9,570 bases of DNA, taken from assembly GCA_002430125.1 (NCBI GenBank), contig DJBQ01000035.1:1-9570 (forward strand), written 5' to 3'. The position numbers and the translations under genes are program-made. This DNA is from Rhodobacterales bacterium UBA5972. Lineage in GTDB: Bacteria; Pseudomonadota; Alphaproteobacteria; Rhodobacterales; Rhodobacteraceae. The notes beneath the pieces are model-generated. The model was not told the DNA's origin, did not search any database, and saw only the letters and a program-made list of their open reading frames with translations. Positions 7,041-9,570 of the stretch are shown here, piece after piece. Positions within the stretch are counted from its first letter, which is position 1. The number at the start of each line of letters is the position of its first letter.

Positions 7041-7095
7041 TGTCTTCTGTTCCTGCCTTACGTGCCTGCCGCCGGTTTCTGGCCGGTTTTGCAGC

Positions 7096-7101
7096 ATTAT
7101 A
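7096..7101 (-). promoter_or_regulatory. Candidate -10 box for murI
   Basis: A perfect TATAAT on the minus strand sits 55 bases before the murI ATG and 70 bases after the rpsI terminator. No good -35 is present at 16-18 bases; the best is a poor TGGTGT or ATGGTG. A promoter is expected here because the terminator isolates murI from rpsI. Confidence 0.4.
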
Positions 7102-7170
7102 AGCCACGTGCGCTAAAACACCATTGCGACGCTTTGGCTTGCGCGTGACTTTGCCGAGTTCACTACGAAA

Positions 7171-7194
7171 AAGGGCCGCCCTAAGGCGGCCCTT
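7171..7194. terminator. Bidirectional-looking intrinsic terminator after rpsI
   Basis: AAGGGCCGCC (7171-7180) pairs perfectly with GGCGGCCCTT (7185-7194) around the loop CTAA. On the minus strand the G/C-rich stem runs into five T residues, a classical Rho-independent terminator about 23 bases after the rpsI stop. The plus strand also ends in TTTT, so it could stop transcription from either side. Confidence 0.92.
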
Positions 7195-7216
7195 TTGAAA
7201 ATCCGTGATCCAAAAC

Positions 7217-7711
7217 TTAACGTTTGGAGAACTGGAAGCTTTTCCGGGCCTTGGCCTTGCCGTATTTTTTGCGTTCCACAACGCGCGCGTCGCGGGTCAG
7301 GAAACCAGCGGCTTTCAGAGCACCGCGCAGGCTGGGTTCATATAGCTGCAGGGCTTTGGAAATGCCGTGCTTAACCGCGCCGGCCTGGCCTGACAGACCA
7401 CCACCTTTTACGGTGGCCATCACGTCAAATTCGCCGCCAACACCGGCCACATCAAATGGCTGGCGCAAGATCATCTGCAAAACAGGACGGGCGAAATAAA
7501 CGCTCATGTCCTTGCCGTTAACCACAACTTTGCCAGATCCAGGCTTGATCCAAACGCGGGCAACCGCGTCTTTACGTTTGCCGGTGGCATAAGCCCGGCC
7601 CAGCGCATCACGAACAGGCTCACGTGGGGCCACAGTTTCAGCAACCACAGCATCGGCAACAATGCCAACCGCGGATTGCAGATCTGCCAATGAATTGATT
7701 TGATCAGACAT
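7217..7711 (-). CDS. rpsI: 30S ribosomal protein S9
   Basis: A 164-residue small-subunit ribosomal protein. The S9 core starts near residue 40 ([17 protein letters not shown], 38-54) and contains [20 protein letters not shown] (102-121). The basic C-terminus ends KSFQFSKR, the tail that reaches the ribosomal P site. The first 38 or so residues are an acidic, Ala/Val-rich extension absent from E. coli S9 and common in alphaproteobacteria. It is the second gene of the standard rplM-rpsI pair, starting 2 bases after the rplM stop, and is followed by a strong terminator. Confidence 0.97.
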   Translation of the reverse strand: MSDQINSLADLQSAVGIVADAVVAETVAPREPVRDALGRAYATGKRKDAVARVWIKPGSGKVVVNGKDMSVYFARPVLQMILRQPFDVAGVGGEFDVMATVKGGGLSGQAGAVKHGISKALQLYEPSLRGALKAAGFLTRDARVVERKKYGKAKARKSFQFSKR

Positions 7712-7713
7712 GA

Positions 7714-8178
7714 TTACGCGCTCCGGGTGTTTTTCGGGTTCATGGATGCAACATCCAGAACCGTTGGATTTTGGGCTTCATGCGGGTGTTCGCCACCGGC
7801 ATAAACACGCAGATTTGTCATCTGCTGGCGGCTGAGTGTACCACCCGGCAGCATGCGCTTGACGGCGGCAGTCACGACCCGATCGGGAAATTTTCCCTCA
7901 AGTATCTGGCCAGCGGTACGCTGCTTAATGCCGCCCGGATGGCCGGTATGCCAATAATAAATCTTGTCTGACCGCTTCTTGCCGGTCAGTTGGATTTTAT
8001 CGGCGTTGATGACGATAATATTGTCGCCCATATCCATATGCGGGGTAAAAGTCGCCTTGTGCTTGCCGCGCAGGCGCATTGCGATGATCGACGCCAAACG
8101 GCCCAGAACGATGCCTTCGGCATCAATCAGGAACCACTTTTTGTCGATATCAGCAGGTTTTGCTGTGTAGGTTTTCAT
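7714..8178 (-). CDS. rplM: 50S ribosomal protein L13
   Basis: A 154-residue large-subunit protein that binds 23S rRNA early in assembly. The start [19 protein letters not shown] and the segments VLGRLAS (24-30), [10 protein letters not shown] (51-60), [10 protein letters not shown] (74-83) and [13 protein letters not shown] (108-120) are typical. I chose ATG at 8178, which follows GGTGAG at good spacing; an upstream in-frame codon at 8229 would add 17 basic residues not found in the family. It is translationally close to rpsI, with a 2-base gap, as in most bacteria. Confidence 0.97.
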   Translation of the reverse strand: MKTYTAKPADIDKKWFLIDAEGIVLGRLASIIAMRLRGKHKATFTPHMDMGDNIIVINADKIQLTGKKRSDKIYYWHTGHPGGIKQRTAGQILEGKFPDRVVTAAVKRMLPGGTLSRQQMTNLRVYAGGEHPHEAQNPTVLDVASMNPKNTRSA

Positions 8179-8241
8179 TATCTCACCATTTTGGCTGTGT
8201 CTGCGGCGCCGTGAACCGGTCCGCGTCAATCTGATATCGGG

Positions 8242-8276
8242 GTTCTAAGCATTTGGCGCGCCACGTCAAGCGTCAA
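8242..8276 (-). promoter_or_regulatory. Candidate rplM-rpsI promoter with doubled -35
   Basis: The minus strand reads TTGACG (8264-8269), 16 bases, then TAGAAC (8242-8247), giving a start near 8235 and a leader of about 57 bases. A second TTGACG lies one base further upstream (8271-8276), so the -35 is duplicated with a 7-base period. TTGAC-type -35 boxes are usual in Rhodobacterales. The -10 is imperfect. Confidence 0.45.
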
Positions 8277-8317
8277 AATATCTAATTAATCGTTCAAAAG
8301 CAATGCGTTGCAAAATA

Positions 8318-8331
8318 GGTATTATAATACC
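8318..8331. repeat. Perfect 14-bp palindrome upstream of rplM
   Basis: GGTATTATAATACC is fully self-complementary and lies between the thioesterase stop (8340) and the rplM promoter, inside an A/T-rich stretch (about 8273-8340). It holds TATAAT on both strands but has no matching -35 on either. It could be an operator or a chance palindrome. No T-tract follows it, so it is unlikely to terminate the thioesterase mRNA. Confidence 0.45.
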
Positions 8332-8339
8332 CCACAAAA

Positions 8340-8756
8340 TCACCGCTTCGGCGGGATCGCATAGGTCAAGCTGGCGCGCGCTACCGGTTTATCGCTGCCT
8401 TCCGAGTAAATCATCACATCCCCGACACAGAGCGTTTTGCCCAATTTGTGTATCGTCGTTTTGCCGATCAGATTGCCGGGTTCAGGTTTACGCATGAAAT
8501 CAATCGAACAATTGGTGGTCACTGCCAAAGCAACCGGCCCGATTTGTGACAATAATGCGAAATATAACCCGCAATCAGCAAGCGCAAACATCGAAGGGCC
8601 CGAAACCGTCCCACCCGGCCGCAGGTGTCGTTCGGCGATCTTCATACGGATTGTAACACCGTCGGCATGTACTTGTAAAACCTCGAAATCCTCCGCCACT
8701 TGCGGAAACTCTTGGGTCATAAAAGCGTGCAGATCATCCACGGTCATCACAGTCAT
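8340..8756 (-). CDS. PaaI-type hotdog-fold acyl-CoA thioesterase
   Basis: A 138-residue protein of the 4HBT/PaaI hotdog superfamily, which hydrolyses acyl- or aryl-CoA thioesters as oligomers in the cytoplasm. The core motif is at 44-61: HLRPGGTVSGPSMFALAD, with Asp61 in the place of the catalytic carboxylate of PaaI. The usual HGG of the family is replaced by SGP (52-54), a variation I recall in rhodobacterial members. The later segment SIDFMRKPEPG (84-94) matches the strand that lines the substrate tunnel. I chose ATG at 8756 with GGGGAAA upstream; an in-frame codon at 8882 would run into the divergent gene and adds unrelated residues. ATG at 8747 is a weaker alternative. It is transcribed away from the ECHDC3-like crotonase across a 71-base spacer. 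The natural substrate cannot be read from sequence. Confidence 0.85.
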   Translation of the reverse strand: MTVMTVDDLHAFMTQEFPQVAEDFEVLQVHADGVTIRMKIAERHLRPGGTVSGPSMFALADCGLYFALLSQIGPVALAVTTNCSIDFMRKPEPGNLIGKTTIHKLGKTLCVGDVMIYSEGSDKPVARASLTYAIPPKR

Positions 8757-8768
8757 ATTCGGCTTTCC

Positions 8769-8785
8769 CCGCGCGTCAGGCGCGG
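8769..8785. repeat. Hairpin next to the thioesterase ribosome binding site
   Basis: CCGCGC (8769-8774) and GCGCGG (8780-8785) form a perfect 6-bp G/C stem with the loop GTCAG. On the minus-strand mRNA the 3' side of the stem takes up the first bases of the thioesterase Shine-Dalgarno GGGGAAA (8764-8770), so folding could reduce translation. The whole divergent spacer (8757-8827) is only 71 bases, and I see no convincing -35/-10 pair in it. Confidence 0.35.
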
Positions 8786-8827
8786 TTAAACTTGCAACAA
8801 GACGATCCAGACACAAGGGGTTTCGCG

Positions 8828-9570
8828 ATGACAGATGCAATATTATTGCGCGATGACAACAAAGGCGTGGCCACACTGACACTCAATTCCCCGAAAAGCC
8901 TCAACGCTTTATCTGATGCGATGTTGGCCGCCCTGCAAAGCCAGTTTGACGCGCTCGCTGACGACCGCTCGATCCGGGCGATAATTCTAAAAGGCGAAGG
9001 CAAAGCCTTTTGCGCCGGCCATGACCTCAAGGAGATGACCGCGGGTCGGCAGGCCGAAGACGGCGGTGCGGCCTATTTTGCCGATCTTTTCAGTCGTTGC
9101 GCCACAATGATGCAGACGATCCTTCGTCTGCCACAGCCGGTCATTGCGCAGGTCCACGGCATTGCCACAGCCGCAGGTTGCCAGCTTGTCGCGACGTGCG
9201 ATATGGCGATTGCCGCTGAGGGCACGCGATTTGGCGTGAACGGCGTCAATATCGGCCTGTTCTGCTCGACCCCAATGGTGGCACTCAGCCGCAACATTCC
9301 GCGAAAACAAGCGTTTCACATGCTGACAACCGGCCAGTTTATCGACGCTCAGCGCGCCGAACAGCTTGGTTTGATTAACAGTTCAGTGCCTCACGACCAA
9401 CTCGACGCTGCGACCCGCGACCTTGCCAACACCGTGGCCGCCAAACTTGCCTCCGCCGTCAAGATCGGCAAACAAGCCTATTACGCGCAACTGCAAATGC
9501 CGCTTGACCAGGCCTATGCCTTTACCGGTCAGGTGATGGTTGAAAACTTGCTGAACCGCTCAGTCAACGC
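8828..9570 (+). CDS. ECHDC3-like crotonase-family protein (3' end outside window)
   Basis: 247 complete codons are visible before the window ends; the related human ECHDC3 suggests only a short C-terminus is missing. The protein begins MTDAILLRDD and the ATG follows AAGGGG by seven bases. Crotonase features are present: FCAGHDLKEM (61-70) for the oxyanion hole, then GIATAAGCQLVATCD (111-125). NIGLFCSTPMVALSR (141-155) is the signature of the ECHDC3 branch, as are the PRKQAFHMLTTG stretch and QVMVENL near the end. The two glutamates used by classical enoyl-CoA hydratase are replaced by Gln119 and Gly139, so ordinary hydration of enoyl-CoA is unlikely. ECHDC3 proteins have no firmly established reaction. 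It is divergent from the PaaI-type thioesterase. Automated annotation would probably call it enoyl-CoA hydratase. Confidence 0.88.
   Translation, partial: MTDAILLRDDNKGVATLTLNSPKSLNALSDAMLAALQSQFDALADDRSIRAIILKGEGKAFCAGHDLKEMTAGRQAEDGGAAYFADLFSRCATMMQTILRLPQPVIAQVHGIATAAGCQLVATCDMAIAAEGTRFGVNGVNIGLFCSTPMVALSRNIPRKQAFHMLTTGQFIDAQRAEQLGLINSSVPHDQLDAATRDLANTVAAKLASAVKIGKQAYYAQLQMPLDQAYAFTGQVMVENLLNRSVN

Noticed and set aside
7070..7089. Direct repeat GCCGGTTT-CTG-CCGGTTT in the murI leader
   Set aside because: Only two short copies, not perfectly spaced, in a GC-rich leader; not enough to call a binding site.
7041..7097. Longer MurI start at 7097
   Set aside because: The extra 19 residues precede the family-typical MAIGVFDSG start, run over a TATAAT box and lack a proper ribosome binding site.
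8318..8331. Palindrome considered as a Zur-type or other named metal-regulator box
   Set aside because: The half-sites do not match the named consensus closely and the neighbouring genes (thioesterase, L13) give no metal link, so it is reported only as a palindrome.
8776..9319. Minus-strand open frames opposite the ECHDC3-like gene
   Set aside because: The plus-strand frame carries unmistakable crotonase motifs over the whole interval; the antisense products show nothing recognisable.

Overview
This window looks like chromosomal DNA from a Rhodobacterales alphaproteobacterium (Roseobacter group). The basis is recall of protein families: CcmE/CcmF/CcmH and ArgC have the wording typical of that order, ribosomal protein S9 carries the N-terminal extension seen in alphaproteobacteria, and a holin/endolysin pair of the type used to release Rhodobacterales gene transfer agents (GTAs) is present. 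No database search was possible and I do not assign a genus. There are no tRNA, rRNA, IS or CRISPR elements.

Layout. Almost everything is on the minus strand. Read in the direction of transcription (right to left): a PaaI-type hotdog thioesterase (8340-8756); rplM-rpsI (8178-7217), which ends at a strong symmetrical terminator (7171-7194); then a long same-strand run of murI, argC, ccmE, a GH108-type endolysin, a three-helix holin, ccmF, ccmH and a PaaG-like crotonase (7040-107). At the left edge two hairpins probably end this run. The only plus-strand gene is an ECHDC3-like crotonase (8828 to beyond the right edge), divergent from the thioesterase.

How the genes fit together. CcmE (haem chaperone), CcmF and CcmH (haem lyase components) handle the late steps of cytochrome c maturation. 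Other partners (CcmA-D, CcmG, CcmI) are not in the window. Between ccmE and ccmF sits a two-gene lysis cassette whose products would make a membrane lesion and cleave peptidoglycan. RcGTA-type lysis genes are known to lie away from the GTA structural cluster, so this is best read as a domesticated host-lysis module for GTA release lodged in a housekeeping operon. The spacer in front of the endolysin holds a one-mismatch CtrA-type site (TTAA-N7-TGAA) and a small inverted repeat. The spacer after the holin holds a plausible separate promoter for ccmF. Together these suggest the lysis genes and the flanking ccm genes are controlled independently; this is inference.

The remaining genes are housekeeping (MurI for D-glutamate, ArgC for arginine, L13/S9 of the ribosome) or acyl-CoA metabolism. 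The PaaG-like crotonase keeps the Asp of PaaG-type isomerases, while the ECHDC3-like one lacks both glutamates of classical enoyl-CoA hydratase.
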